Shown here piece by piece: positions 16,731-24,869 of a stretch of 64,000 nucleotides of DNA (its first letter is position 1; each line of letters starts with the position of its first letter). The stretch is taken from contig NZ_CANNES010000002.1 in assembly GCF_947503705.1 (NCBI RefSeq), forward strand, positions 1 to 64,000. The letters run 5' to 3'. Below the pieces are notes generated by a model. The model saw nothing but the letters and a program-made list of their open reading frames with translations, made no database searches and was not told where the DNA came from. The position numbers were made by a program, and so were the translations under genes. This DNA comes from an uncultured Tateyamaria sp. (GTDB lineage Bacteria > Pseudomonadota > Alphaproteobacteria > Rhodobacterales > Rhodobacteraceae).

Positions 16731-17735
16731 ATGGCACCCAAGGCAGCTGCACCGCAGAATTTCAACATCGCCATTGTCGGTCAGGCCGGTCGGCTCAGCT
16801 ATGAGGCGCTGCTGTTTGCAGCCTCTTTGCGCCACAACAGCCCCGGCTTTGCAGGGCGTTTGCTCGTGGCCGAACCCCAACCCGGACCGCTTTGGCCCAA
16901 GGATCCGCGGATCGAACCCGAGGATGTGCGCGCCGCGTTGGCCGATATGGGCGCGGAAATCATCCCGTTCGAGAGCAGACATTTCGGCCATACCTATCCC
17001 TACGGCAACAAGATCGAGATGTTGAGCGCGTTGCCCAAGGGGGAGCCCTTTGTCTTTTTTGACACCGATACGCTGATCACGGGCGACATCATGTCGGTGC
17101 CGTTCGACTTCGATCGCCCAAGTGCCTCGATGCGTCGCGAAGGGACCTGGCCGACGATCGAGCTATATGGCCCCGGCTACGCCGAGACGTGGAAATCGCT
17201 TTACGACGCCTTTGGCCTCGACTTCGCCTCCAGCCTCGATCTGTCCGAGCCCGATGAATACTGGGCGCGCTACCTGTATTTCAACGCGGGCTTTTTCTTT
17301 GGCAACTGCCCCCATGCGTTTGGAGAGCTGTTCCTGAAATACGCGCTCCAGATCCTGAACGATCCGCCAGAAGCGATTGTCTGCCAAACGCTGGACCCAT
17401 GGTTGGACCAGATCGCGCTGCCTTTGGTGATCCACGCCCTTGGCGGCGGGCGCGACAGTGCGGTGCATGACTATCTCGACGGTCCAGTCAGCTGCCATTA
17501 TCGGCTGTTTCCCATGCTCTATGCCCGCGAAAGCGCGGCCGTGATTGACGTTCTCGAAACGGTGACGGCCCCCAATAAGGTCAAGAAAGTGCTCAAGGGC
17601 TATGAGCCGATCAAGCGGATGGTCTATCAGGGGCGCGGCGAAAAAGTCCGCGCGCTCTTTGACCAGAACGATATGCCCCGCCGGGAACAGGCCATCCGAA
17701 ATCGGATCAAATCCAACGGTTTTTGGTTGCGCTAG
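16731..17735 (+). CDS. Glycosyltransferase-like protein with DTD motif
   Basis: A 334-residue cytoplasmic protein. Residues about 14-125 look like a nucleotide-sugar-binding fold, ending in FVFFDTDTLITGD, where the D-T-D resembles the DxD metal/sugar-nucleotide motif of GT-A enzymes. Further landmarks are YLYFNAGFFFGNCP and TLDPWLDQIALPLV. The carboxy-terminal 60 residues are basic and helical. ATG 16731 is chosen although the Shine-Dalgarno is weak (GAGCAGG). The acceptor is unknown. No other polysaccharide genes are adjacent. Confidence 0.6.
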   Translation: MAPKAAAPQNFNIAIVGQAGRLSYEALLFAASLRHNSPGFAGRLLVAEPQPGPLWPKDPRIEPEDVRAALADMGAEIIPFESRHFGHTYPYGNKIEMLSALPKGEPFVFFDTDTLITGDIMSVPFDFDRPSASMRREGTWPTIELYGPGYAETWKSLYDAFGLDFASSLDLSEPDEYWARYLYFNAGFFFGNCPHAFGELFLKYALQILNDPPEAIVCQTLDPWLDQIALPLVIHALGGGRDSAVHDYLDGPVSCHYRLFPMLYARESAAVIDVLETVTAPNKVKKVLKGYEPIKRMVYQGRGEKVRALFDQNDMPRREQAIRNRIKSNGFWLR

Positions 17736-17876
17736 CGGCTTGACGTAGCGTTACTTGCCGTCAGGAGAGAAAATGCCGCGGCGACGCTGTCGCCTTGCGA
17801 AGCTATCAGGACTAAGCGGGCCAAAATTTGACCAAACGATCAACGAACGAAATTCTGTTTGCGATTGGATCCTTCG

Positions 17877-18305
17877 ATGTCTGAAACGACGCTGAAATTT
17901 CTGGAGGTATTGGCAACCGCCTTTGATGAAGGGCGTTTGATGGACCTGGCCCGTCACTACGCCTTTCCTATGCCAGCCTACACCAAGGATGATCTGCTTG
18001 TCTTTGGCTCGGCCGATACTCTCGTCGAAGGTCTGAGCATATACCGCGACATTGCAACCGAGGCCGGGATTATCCGGGTCAAGCCGCGTATCGTCGCCGA
18101 AGGTCTGCGCATCAACAACTATTCCAACCTTTGGGTCGAATGGGATCATCTGGACGCGGCGGGCGTCTGCAAACGGACAAGTCAGGTCCGCTATGTGCTG
18201 CGCTTTGAACCCCATTGCGCCATGCCGCTGATCGAATTGGTGGAATATATGGTCCCGGCCTTTCCCGAAATCGCGGCCCACCTTCCACTGGTCTATACCG
18301 GATAG
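17877..18305 (+). CDS. Hypothetical protein, possibly NTF2/SnoaL-like
   Basis: A 142-residue soluble protein that opens with an amphipathic helix (TLKFLEVLATAFDEGRLMDLARHY) followed by FPMPAY, a pattern common in NTF2-like/SnoaL-like proteins, and ends with beta-strand-like segments. No catalytic residues are evident. ATG 17877 is used; a TTG at 17859 would add six residues without better ribosome binding. It sits alone between the glycosyltransferase and metY. Confidence 0.65.
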   Translation: MSETTLKFLEVLATAFDEGRLMDLARHYAFPMPAYTKDDLLVFGSADTLVEGLSIYRDIATEAGIIRVKPRIVAEGLRINNYSNLWVEWDHLDAAGVCKRTSQVRYVLRFEPHCAMPLIELVEYMVPAFPEIAAHLPLVYTG

Positions 18306-18427
18306 GAACCTGTCGGCGCTCGCAACGAAGTGAAACCGCCCAAGTCCTTGCCCGCCCTTGCCCGCAGCGCGCGCATTGCCTAACCATGGCGCCAAGCTGC
18401 ACGCAGATATCGCAAAGGACAGATCTC

Positions 18428-19720
18428 ATGACCGACGGCCCCAAATACGGCTTTGACACCCTTCAAATTCACGCGGGCGCCCGGCCTGACCCGGCAACAG
18501 GTGCGCGCCAGACGCCGATCTATCAATCCACCGCCTACGTGTTCCGCGATGCCGAACACGCCGCCGCTCTCTTTAACCTGCAAGAGGTCGGGTACATCTA
18601 TTCCCGCCTGACCAACCCCACGGTCGCCGTTCTCCAAGAACGGATCGCCACGCTTGAGGGTGGCGTTGGCGGTGTGTGCTGTTCTTCGGGCCACGCGGCG
18701 CAGATCATGGCGCTCTTCCCACTGATGGCACCTGGCCTGAATGTCGTCGTCTCCACCCGCCTATACGGCGGCACGGTGACCCAGTTCAGCCAGACGATCA
18801 AGCGGTTCGGATGGGAGGCCACCTTTGTCGATTTCGACGATCTGGACGCGGTCAAGGCGGCCATCGACGACAACACCCGCGCGGTGTTCTGCGAGGCGAT
18901 TGCCAACCCCGGTGGCTATATCACCGACCTTGACGCCATCGCGAAAATCGCGGACGAGGCCGAGATTCCTCTGATCGTCGACAACACTTCAGCTACGCCT
19001 TACCTGTGCCGGCCCATCGAACATGGGGCGACGCTGGTTGTGCACTCGACCACCAAATACCTGACCGGCAATGGCACGGTCACGGGCGGTTGCGTTGTGG
19101 ACTCGGGCAAATTCGATTGGTCCGCCAATGATAAATTCCCGTCGCTCAGCGCACCCGAGCCTGCCTATCACGGCATGAAATTCCACGAGACCTTTGGCCC
19201 GCTGGCCTTCACCTTTCACGGTATCGCCATCGGTCTGCGGGACCTGGGCATGACGATGAACCCGCAGGCGGCGCACTACACACTGATGGGCACCGAAACC
19301 CTGTCTCTCCGGATGGAGCGGCACGTGGAAAACGCGGTCAAGATCGCCAACTGGCTGGAGGCTGATCCGCGTGTTGATTACGTGACCTATGCGGGGCTGG
19401 AATCATCGCCTTATTTCAAACGTGTGGCCCAGATTTGCCCGCGCGGCGCGGGCGGGCTGTTCACCTTTGCGGTCAAGGGCGGTTATGATGCCTGCGTCAA
19501 GCTGGTGAACGCCTTGGAAATCTTCAGCCACGTGGCGAACCTGGGCGACACGCGGTCGCTGATCATCCACTCCGCCTCGACCACGCACCGTCAGTTGACG
19601 GCAGACCAGCAGCGGGCCGCCGGTGCCGCGCCCGAGGTTGTGCGCGTGTCGATCGGAACCGAAGACGCCGACGACCTCATCGCGGATCTGGATCAAGCCC
19701 TGTCCAAAGCGGCAAGCTAA
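18428..19720 (+). CDS. metY: O-acetylhomoserine aminocarboxypropyltransferase (sulfhydrylase)
   Basis: A 430-residue Cys/Met-metabolism PLP enzyme that makes homocysteine from O-acetylhomoserine and sulfide. The PLP lysine is in VHSTTKYLTGNG. Other family marks are YSRLTNPTVAVLQERIATLEGG, SSGHAAQ, the PLP-phosphate-contacting STRLYGGT and the D-N-T-S-A-T-P segment. Length of about 430 residues, with a long insertion before the small domain, favours the MetY branch over MetB/MetZ (about 380-400). ATG 18428 gives the normal start. I looked for a SAM-II riboswitch in the 120 bases upstream and did not find one. Confidence 0.92.
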   Translation: MTDGPKYGFDTLQIHAGARPDPATGARQTPIYQSTAYVFRDAEHAAALFNLQEVGYIYSRLTNPTVAVLQERIATLEGGVGGVCCSSGHAAQIMALFPLMAPGLNVVVSTRLYGGTVTQFSQTIKRFGWEATFVDFDDLDAVKAAIDDNTRAVFCEAIANPGGYITDLDAIAKIADEAEIPLIVDNTSATPYLCRPIEHGATLVVHSTTKYLTGNGTVTGGCVVDSGKFDWSANDKFPSLSAPEPAYHGMKFHETFGPLAFTFHGIAIGLRDLGMTMNPQAAHYTLMGTETLSLRMERHVENAVKIANWLEADPRVDYVTYAGLESSPYFKRVAQICPRGAGGLFTFAVKGGYDACVKLVNALEIFSHVANLGDTRSLIIHSASTTHRQLTADQQRAAGAAPEVVRVSIGTEDADDLIADLDQALSKAAS

Positions 19721-19730
19721 GCCCACCGCG

Positions 19731-19752
19731 GGCGGGGGGACACCCCGCCTTA
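19731..19752. terminator. Hairpin between convergent metY and SIMPL genes
   Basis: GGCGGGG (19731-19737) pairs with CCCCGCC (19743-19749) around GGACA. It reaches the stop codon of the minus-strand gene. Only a couple of T residues follow, so it may end transcription weakly in either direction. Confidence 0.4.
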
Positions 19753-20427
19753 CGGGATCAGATCAAACGTGATCGCAACAGATGCGCTCACGCCAACTTC
19801 GCCCGTCGCGATGGCCATGTCCTCGCTGCGGGCGGCCATCATCATCTGCGGTTGGCGAAAACCACCCTGTTCGCTCAGCGTAATGATCGGCCCCAATGCC
19901 ACCCCAGCCGCCTCAGCCAGTCCCGCCGCGCGCGACATTGCATCCTTGACAGCAGCGGCCCGCGCCTCCGCTTCGACCGGGTTGGGGTTTTGCAAAGCGA
20001 ACCGCAACCCGTTGAAATCGTTTGACCCTGCATCAAGGGCCGCATCCATAATCTCGCTCAGCCGCCCCAGGTCGCGGACCCGCACCGACACCGCATTGCG
20101 CGCCACAAAGCCGGTGATCCGCCGGGGCCCGTTGTTGCCGTTGTCCCAGATGGGCGACACGCTCAGCTGATCGGTCTGCACGTCGCGTGGCGCGACATCC
20201 AACGTGGCCAAAACCTCCAGCAGGGCATTCGCGTCAGCATTGACCTTGTCCATCGCCGCACCTGCGCGCCTGTCCGTATGCGTCACGCCCAGCGAAATCA
20301 CGGCCATATCCGGCACCGTCGCCACCTGCGCTTCGCCCACCACCGACAAGATGCGCGGCGGCGCGTCGGCCTTGCCCTGCATCACAAACCCAAGCAGCAT
20401 CGCTGCACTCAACATCAGCATTCGCAT
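19750..20427 (-). CDS. Exported SIMPL-domain (DUF541) protein
   Basis: A 225-residue periplasmic protein of the SIMPL/DUF541 family. A signal peptide spans about residues 1-21 (MRMLMLSAAMLLGFVMQGKA). The mature part has ILSVVGEAQVATVPDMAVISLGV, VQTDQLSVSPIW and the A-R-A-A-A-V-x-D-A segment usual for the family. ATG 20427 is preferred because it begins the signal peptide and has GGAG eight bases upstream; the open frame extends to 20523. Members form oligomeric rings, but their role is ill-defined. Confidence 0.87.
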   Translation of the reverse strand: MRMLMLSAAMLLGFVMQGKADAPPRILSVVGEAQVATVPDMAVISLGVTHTDRRAGAAMDKVNADANALLEVLATLDVAPRDVQTDQLSVSPIWDNGNNGPRRITGFVARNAVSVRVRDLGRLSEIMDAALDAGSNDFNGLRFALQNPNPVEAEARAAAVKDAMSRAAGLAEAAGVALGPIITLSEQGGFRQPQMMMAARSEDMAIATGEVGVSASVAITFDLIP

Positions 20428-20594
20428 CACGCTGGCTCCATTTACCGTTCCGCTCTTTGCGATATTGCGCCGCTGGGGGCACGCGGCACAAGCCAATCGC
20501 GGTGTTTTACTTTTCATGAGCAAAGACCTGCACTATTCTTGTAGAAATGGCGTCCGGCGTGTTGCTCTGCACGCACAACTGCTAAAGGCCCGAT

Positions 20595-23093
20595 ATGAAG
20601 CCACAATTTGCGCTTTCCTTGTCCTTCGACGGGATCCGCCTGCTGCTCCGCGCGGCGGGGGGCTGGCAGGTCGTGGGCGACGTGCCGGTGAACAGTGACG
20701 ATCTGGCGGGCGAACTGGCGGTTCTACGTAAAAAGGCAGGCGACCTCAGGCCCAAGCGGGTGCGCAGCAAACTGATCATCCCCGACGATCAAATCCGCTA
20801 TCTCAGCGTGGAGACCGGGAACGTCGATCATGCCGCGCGTCTGAAGGCGGCAGAGCAGGCCCTTGAGGGGGCCACGCCCTATCCGGTGGATGCGCTTGTC
20901 TTCGACATTTCAGCGGACGGGCCCACAACCCATATCGCCGCCGTGGCCCGCGAAACCCTGACCGAGGCCGAAGCCTTTGCCAACGAGCATCGCTTTAACC
21001 CGGTGAGCTTTGTTGCCGCGCCACAAAACAGTGATTTTCTGGGCGAGCCGTTTTTTGGCCGAGCGGCCAAGGCCGACAGCTTGCTGATGAAAGGTGCTGT
21101 CGTCGAACCCGATGGGATCCGGGTGGTCGAAACGGGTCCCGTTGTCTGGCCAGAGCCTGACCCGGAGCCCGCAAAACAAGCCGCAGCGCCCAAGGCTGAC
21201 AAGAACAAAACACCGGTGCCCATCGCGCCAGACGTATCCAAGGAAACTGATGCGCCCGCTGCCGCAAAGGTTCAGCCAACAGCACCACCCGCCGTAAAAC
21301 CGGAACCTGCCACGGCCAAAGCCGAGCAGCCGACAAAACCTATTGACGCTCCTCAAGCGGCGGCCGACAAAAAACCTGTTCTGCAAACTGATCCCTCCCA
21401 AGGTAATGCCCCGACCAAGGCGTCCGAGGGCGTGGCCGCCCTGGGCTTTGCAAGCCGTCGCGGCACCCCCATCACAGCCGCGACACCATTGGGTGGCGTA
21501 ACGCGGGATGCGCCCGCATCCGGAACGCCAGTCAAACCGGTGCCAATCCCCGCGCCAGCGCCCCCGGTTGAGCCACCCAAAGCCACCACCGAAAGCCTCC
21601 GCCCGATCGAGGTGACCGCACCAGCACCGCCCCTCCCCGAACCTGTCGCAGAACCGGCCGTGGCCCGCACCGGTGGATTCCTGTCGCGCCGCAAACCGCG
21701 CGCCGCACCCCTACCTGACAAAGCGGCTATCGCCGCCACCGCCCCGCCATCGCCCGCAGAGGCCGAAGCCAAACGTATGACCGTCTTTGGCGCGCGCGAG
21801 ACGGCACCTGTAGGCGGCAAACCGCGCTATCTCGGGCTGGTGTTGATGGCCGTCCTCTTGGTCTTTCTGGCGGGCGTCGCGGCCTGGGCAAGCGTTTTTC
21901 TGGATGAAGGCCTGGCCCGGTTGTTCAAGGGCCCTGACCGCACTCTGGCCTCGACACTGCCTGACGACACTCAGGCGGCCCTGCTGGATGATGTGGGCGC
22001 GACCAGCACCCCGCCGGACGAAGCTGCCGCCGACGGCGTGGTCGTTGCCGCCCTGAACGACAGCCTCAGCGATGGGTTGACCGCCGAGGACGCCGCCGTT
22101 CTCGATGCCCTGCGCGATCCATTGCCCGAACCGCAAGCCCCCGAGGAACTCAATGCCGCTGCCCTTGAGGCGCGCTATGCCGTGACGGGCATCTGGCCCA
22201 AAGCCCCTGACGCGGCCACAGCCGCAGAAATCATTTCGCTCGATGATCTCTATATCACAAGCATCGACCCGGTCAGCCCGGCGCAGGATGCCGTTGCATT
22301 GCCCCCCGTCTCGTCCTTCGGCACCGATGCGCAACTGGCGGTTATCACGTCTCCTGCTGCGGCAGGAACCAATTTTGCATTCGACCTGAATGGACGGATC
22401 GTCCCCACCCCCGAAGGTGCGGTCAGCCCTGACGGGTTCACCGTTTTTCTGGGGCGGCCCGCCGTTACCCCGCCTGCCACGCCGGTCCGGTTTGCCACGG
22501 ACCCGACAGAGGCCGGAACACTGGACACCCTGACCCAGGTCCGCCCCCGTGCGCGGCCCACCGACCTGGTGGAACAGAACGAACGGGCGACGCTTGGTGG
22601 CTTGTCACGCTCTGAATTGGCCGCGTACCGTCCACAATTGCGCCCGCAAGCGCCGCAGGAAGAAACGCCACCCGAAGCCGAAGATGCGCCGCCCAGTGCA
22701 CTTGCCGCGACACAGTCGTTGCGGCCAGCCGCGCGCCCGCGCAATTTCGAACGTGTGGTTGCCCGCGCAACGCCGCAGCCCAGCGCAAGTGCCGCCGCTG
22801 CATCAGCGGCCAGCGTTGCACCGCGCACGGTCACGCCATCGATCCCATCATCGGCCTCGGTGACGCGCGAGGCAACCGTGCGCAATGCCATCAGCCTGAA
22901 CCGCGTGAACCTGATCGGCGTCTATGGCAAACCATCTGACCGGCGTGCCTTGGTACGCCTGTCCAACGGCCGGTTCCGCAAGGTGCAGGTCGGGGACCGT
23001 ATTGATGGCGGTCGGGTGTCGGCTATTGGCGAGGGCGAATTGCGCTACCGCAAGGGCTCGCGCAACCTCGTTCTCAAGATGCCCAAAGGGTAA
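20595..23093 (+). CDS. Large protein with PilM/GspL-like start and PilP/GspC-like end
   Basis: An 832-residue single-pass protein. Residues 1-160 look like the actin-like cytoplasmic part of PilM/GspL (LSFDGIRLLL, SKLIIPDDQIRYLSVE, TPYPVDALVFDI). A long Pro/Ala-rich linker follows to about residue 410, then one membrane helix (YLGLVLMAVLLVFLAGVAAW, about 411-432) and a low-complexity periplasmic region. The last 60 residues resemble the PilP/GspC homology region (RALVRLSNGRFRKVQVGDRI). It therefore combines, in one chain, parts that are separate subunits in type II secretion and type IV pilus machines. No other such genes are in the window. Relatives are sometimes mislabelled as translation factor IF-2 because of the low-complexity region. 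Confidence 0.75.
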   Translation: MKPQFALSLSFDGIRLLLRAAGGWQVVGDVPVNSDDLAGELAVLRKKAGDLRPKRVRSKLIIPDDQIRYLSVETGNVDHAARLKAAEQALEGATPYPVDALVFDISADGPTTHIAAVARETLTEAEAFANEHRFNPVSFVAAPQNSDFLGEPFFGRAAKADSLLMKGAVVEPDGIRVVETGPVVWPEPDPEPAKQAAAPKADKNKTPVPIAPDVSKETDAPAAAKVQPTAPPAVKPEPATAKAEQPTKPIDAPQAAADKKPVLQTDPSQGNAPTKASEGVAALGFASRRGTPITAATPLGGVTRDAPASGTPVKPVPIPAPAPPVEPPKATTESLRPIEVTAPAPPLPEPVAEPAVARTGGFLSRRKPRAAPLPDKAAIAATAPPSPAEAEAKRMTVFGARETAPVGGKPRYLGLVLMAVLLVFLAGVAAWASVFLDEGLARLFKGPDRTLASTLPDDTQAALLDDVGATSTPPDEAAADGVVVAALNDSLSDGLTAEDAAVLDALRDPLPEPQAPEELNAAALEARYAVTGIWPKAPDAATAAEIISLDDLYITSIDPVSPAQDAVALPPVSSFGTDAQLAVITSPAAAGTNFAFDLNGRIVPTPEGAVSPDGFTVFLGRPAVTPPATPVRFATDPTEAGTLDTLTQVRPRARPTDLVEQNERATLGGLSRSELAAYRPQLRPQAPQEETPPEAEDAPPSALAATQSLRPAARPRNFERVVARATPQPSASAAAASAASVAPRTVTPSIPSSASVTREATVRNAISLNRVNLIGVYGKPSDRRALVRLSNGRFRKVQVGDRIDGGRVSAIGEGELRYRKGSRNLVLKMPKG

Positions 23094-23094
23094 C

Positions 23095-23136
23095 GGAAAC
23101 CGATACGGTTTCCGGCTGCTTTCCGACACGGAAAGC
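23095..23136. terminator. Tandem perfect hairpins between convergent genes
   Basis: Two adjacent 8-bp perfect stems with three-base loops. GGAAACCG/CGGTTTCC spans 23095-23113 (loop ATA) and GCTTTCCG/CGGAAAGC spans 23118-23136 (loop ACA). They lie between the end of the 832-residue protein gene and the end of hppD. There is no clear U tract, so the terminator role is inferred from the position between convergent genes. Confidence 0.45.
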
Positions 23137-23160
23137 CCGCGCTGTGGCGGATGCTGTACC

Positions 23161-24255
23161 TTAGCTAGCCTTCAGTTCGCCGCTGTTGATCTGCTCTTGC
23201 TCAATGCTTTCAAACAGCGCTTTGAAATTCCCCTCGCCAAAGCCATCGTCGCCCTTGCGTTGGATGAATTCGAAAAAGATGGGCCCAATCACCGTCTTGG
23301 AAAAGATCTGGAGCAAAATCTTGGTCTCACCCCCATCCACGACCCCTTCGCCATCAATCAGGATGCCGTGCTTTTTCATGCGCTCCAGCGGTTCGTCATG
23401 GCCCACGACACGGGTTTTGCTGAGGTCGTAATAGGTGTCCGGAGGCCCCGGCATAAACTTCAGCCCGTTCTCGGCAATCGCGTCGGTACTGTCGTACAAA
23501 TTGTCCGATCCCACCGCGATATGCTGGATGCCCTCACCTTTGTATTTCCTGAGGTAGGCCACGATCTGACCCGTTTCGCCCCGATCTTCGTTGATCGGAA
23601 TGCGGATACGGCCACAAGGTGAGGTCAGCGCGCGCGACAAAAGCCCGGTAAACTTGCCTTCGATGTCGAAAAAGCGGATTTCCTTGAACCCGAACAGGTT
23701 CCCGTAAAACCGGAACCACGTGTCCATGTTCCCTTTGTGCACATTGTGCGTCAGATGATCGAGGTAAAAGAACCCGACGCCGCGCGGCTTGGACTGCGCC
23801 AGCCATTCGTATTCGTCGTTGTAGGGCGAGGTGTCGTAATACTGATCGACGAAATAGATGAGGCTGCCTCCGATCCCGTAGATTGCGGGCACGTCCAGAA
23901 CTTTGCCCGTCTCCTCATAGGGTTTTGCGCCCAAGGAAACCGCGCGTTCAAAAGCGTGCTGCGCATCCACCACACGCCAGCCCATGGACGGGGCACACGG
24001 CCCATGTTCGGCCACAAAGCGCGCACCAAAGCTGTCGGCTTCAGCGTTCAGCACATAGGTGACATCCCCCTGTTGCCAAAGCTCGATATCCTTGATCCGA
24101 TGCTTGGCCACCTTCTCATACCCCATCCGACCAAAAAGCGCGCGCAATGCGTCCGGCTCAGGATGGGCAAACTCGACAAACTCGAATCCGTCAGTGCCCG
24201 CGGGGTTCTCAGCACTGATCGTGGATTTCGGGGCATGGTGCGGGAACGGTCCCAT
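23161..24255 (-). CDS. hppD: 4-hydroxyphenylpyruvate dioxygenase
   Basis: A 364-residue two-domain vicinal-oxygen-chelate dioxygenase that converts 4-hydroxyphenylpyruvate to homogentisate in tyrosine breakdown. The iron ligands are visible: His in FYLDHLTHNV, His in GIQHIAVGSDN and Glu in GPIFFEFIQRKG. The substrate-binding carboxy-terminal helix (GEGNFKALFESIE) is present. ATG 24255 follows AAGGAG; the open frame to 24408 runs into the regulatory region. It is transcribed divergently from an Lrp-type regulator. Homogentisate pathway genes downstream of it are not in the window. Confidence 0.94.
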   Translation of the reverse strand: MGPFPHHAPKSTISAENPAGTDGFEFVEFAHPEPDALRALFGRMGYEKVAKHRIKDIELWQQGDVTYVLNAEADSFGARFVAEHGPCAPSMGWRVVDAQHAFERAVSLGAKPYEETGKVLDVPAIYGIGGSLIYFVDQYYDTSPYNDEYEWLAQSKPRGVGFFYLDHLTHNVHKGNMDTWFRFYGNLFGFKEIRFFDIEGKFTGLLSRALTSPCGRIRIPINEDRGETGQIVAYLRKYKGEGIQHIAVGSDNLYDSTDAIAENGLKFMPGPPDTYYDLSKTRVVGHDEPLERMKKHGILIDGEGVVDGGETKILLQIFSKTVIGPIFFEFIQRKGDDGFGEGNFKALFESIEQEQINSGELKAS

Positions 24256-24274
24256 CAGCGGTCTCCTTCTGGCG

Positions 24275-24284
24275 TTTGCGCAAA
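24275..24284. promoter_or_regulatory. Perfect palindrome in the hppD / Lrp-regulator intergenic region
   Basis: TTTGCGCAAA is a perfect 10-bp palindrome 20 bases upstream of hppD. Similar half elements (ATATTGCGCG, CATAATTACGCC) recur toward the regulator start. It is a plausible operator for the divergent Lrp-family protein, based on position and symmetry only. Confidence 0.35.
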
Positions 24285-24388
24285 TATATGGCACCCCGCG
24301 CGCGTTTTCCGCGCAATCACAGGCCCAAGCCCTGGAAATATTGCGCGCTTCACGCATAATTACGCCAAAAACCGCGTTTGGACCGCAT

Positions 24389-24844
24389 ATGCTTGATTCC
24401 ACCGACACCCGCCTGATCAGCGCGCTGCAAAAGGATGCACATCTGACGGCTCAGGAGCTGAGCGACATGCTGCACCTCTCGGCCAGCCAGATCGGGCGGC
24501 GCAGGCAGCGGCTTGAGGCTGAAGGCTATATCGAAGGCTATGTTGCACGCCTGAACCCCAAACGGCTGGGGCTGGCGGTGCAAGGCTTCGTCCAGGTCCA
24601 TCTGGGCACCCACGGGCCCGAACACTCGGCCAGCTTTGCCCGCCTGATCCACAGTCGCGCCGAGGTCACCAGCGCATGGACAATGACCGGCGATGCCGAT
24701 TACCTGCTCAGGGTCTATTGCACCGACCTTGCCGCCCTCAATACACTGATCCACGAGGTGCTGCTGCCCCATCCGGCCGTCGCCCGGGTGCAAAGCCAGA
24801 TCGTGATGGACCAGCTCAAACAGGATGGGCCGCTGCCCACCTGA
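24389..24844 (+). CDS. Lrp/AsnC family transcriptional regulator
   Basis: A 151-residue regulator. An amino-terminal helix-turn-helix (DTRLISALQKDAHLTAQELSD, LSASQIGRRRQRLEAEGYIEGY) precedes the RAM effector-binding domain (VQGFVQVHLGTHG, WTMTGDADYLLRVY). ATG 24389 gives the usual length. Its divergent placement from hppD suggests control of tyrosine/phenylalanine catabolism by an aromatic amino or keto acid. The name HpdR is used for similar regulators elsewhere, but I do not assign it. It ends 25 bases before the Kef-type gene. Confidence 0.88.
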   Translation: MLDSTDTRLISALQKDAHLTAQELSDMLHLSASQIGRRRQRLEAEGYIEGYVARLNPKRLGLAVQGFVQVHLGTHGPEHSASFARLIHSRAEVTSAWTMTGDADYLLRVYCTDLAALNTLIHEVLLPHPAVARVQSQIVMDQLKQDGPLPT

Positions 24845-24869
24845 GACCAACAAGCGGAGATGTGACCCC

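Noticed and set aside
18306-18427. SAM-II type riboswitch before metY
   Set aside because: The expected pseudoknot segments and A-rich consensus were not found in the 122 bases upstream.
20595-23093. Translation initiation factor IF-2
   Set aside because: There is no GTPase domain; the resemblance comes only from the Pro/Ala/Lys-rich low-complexity region.
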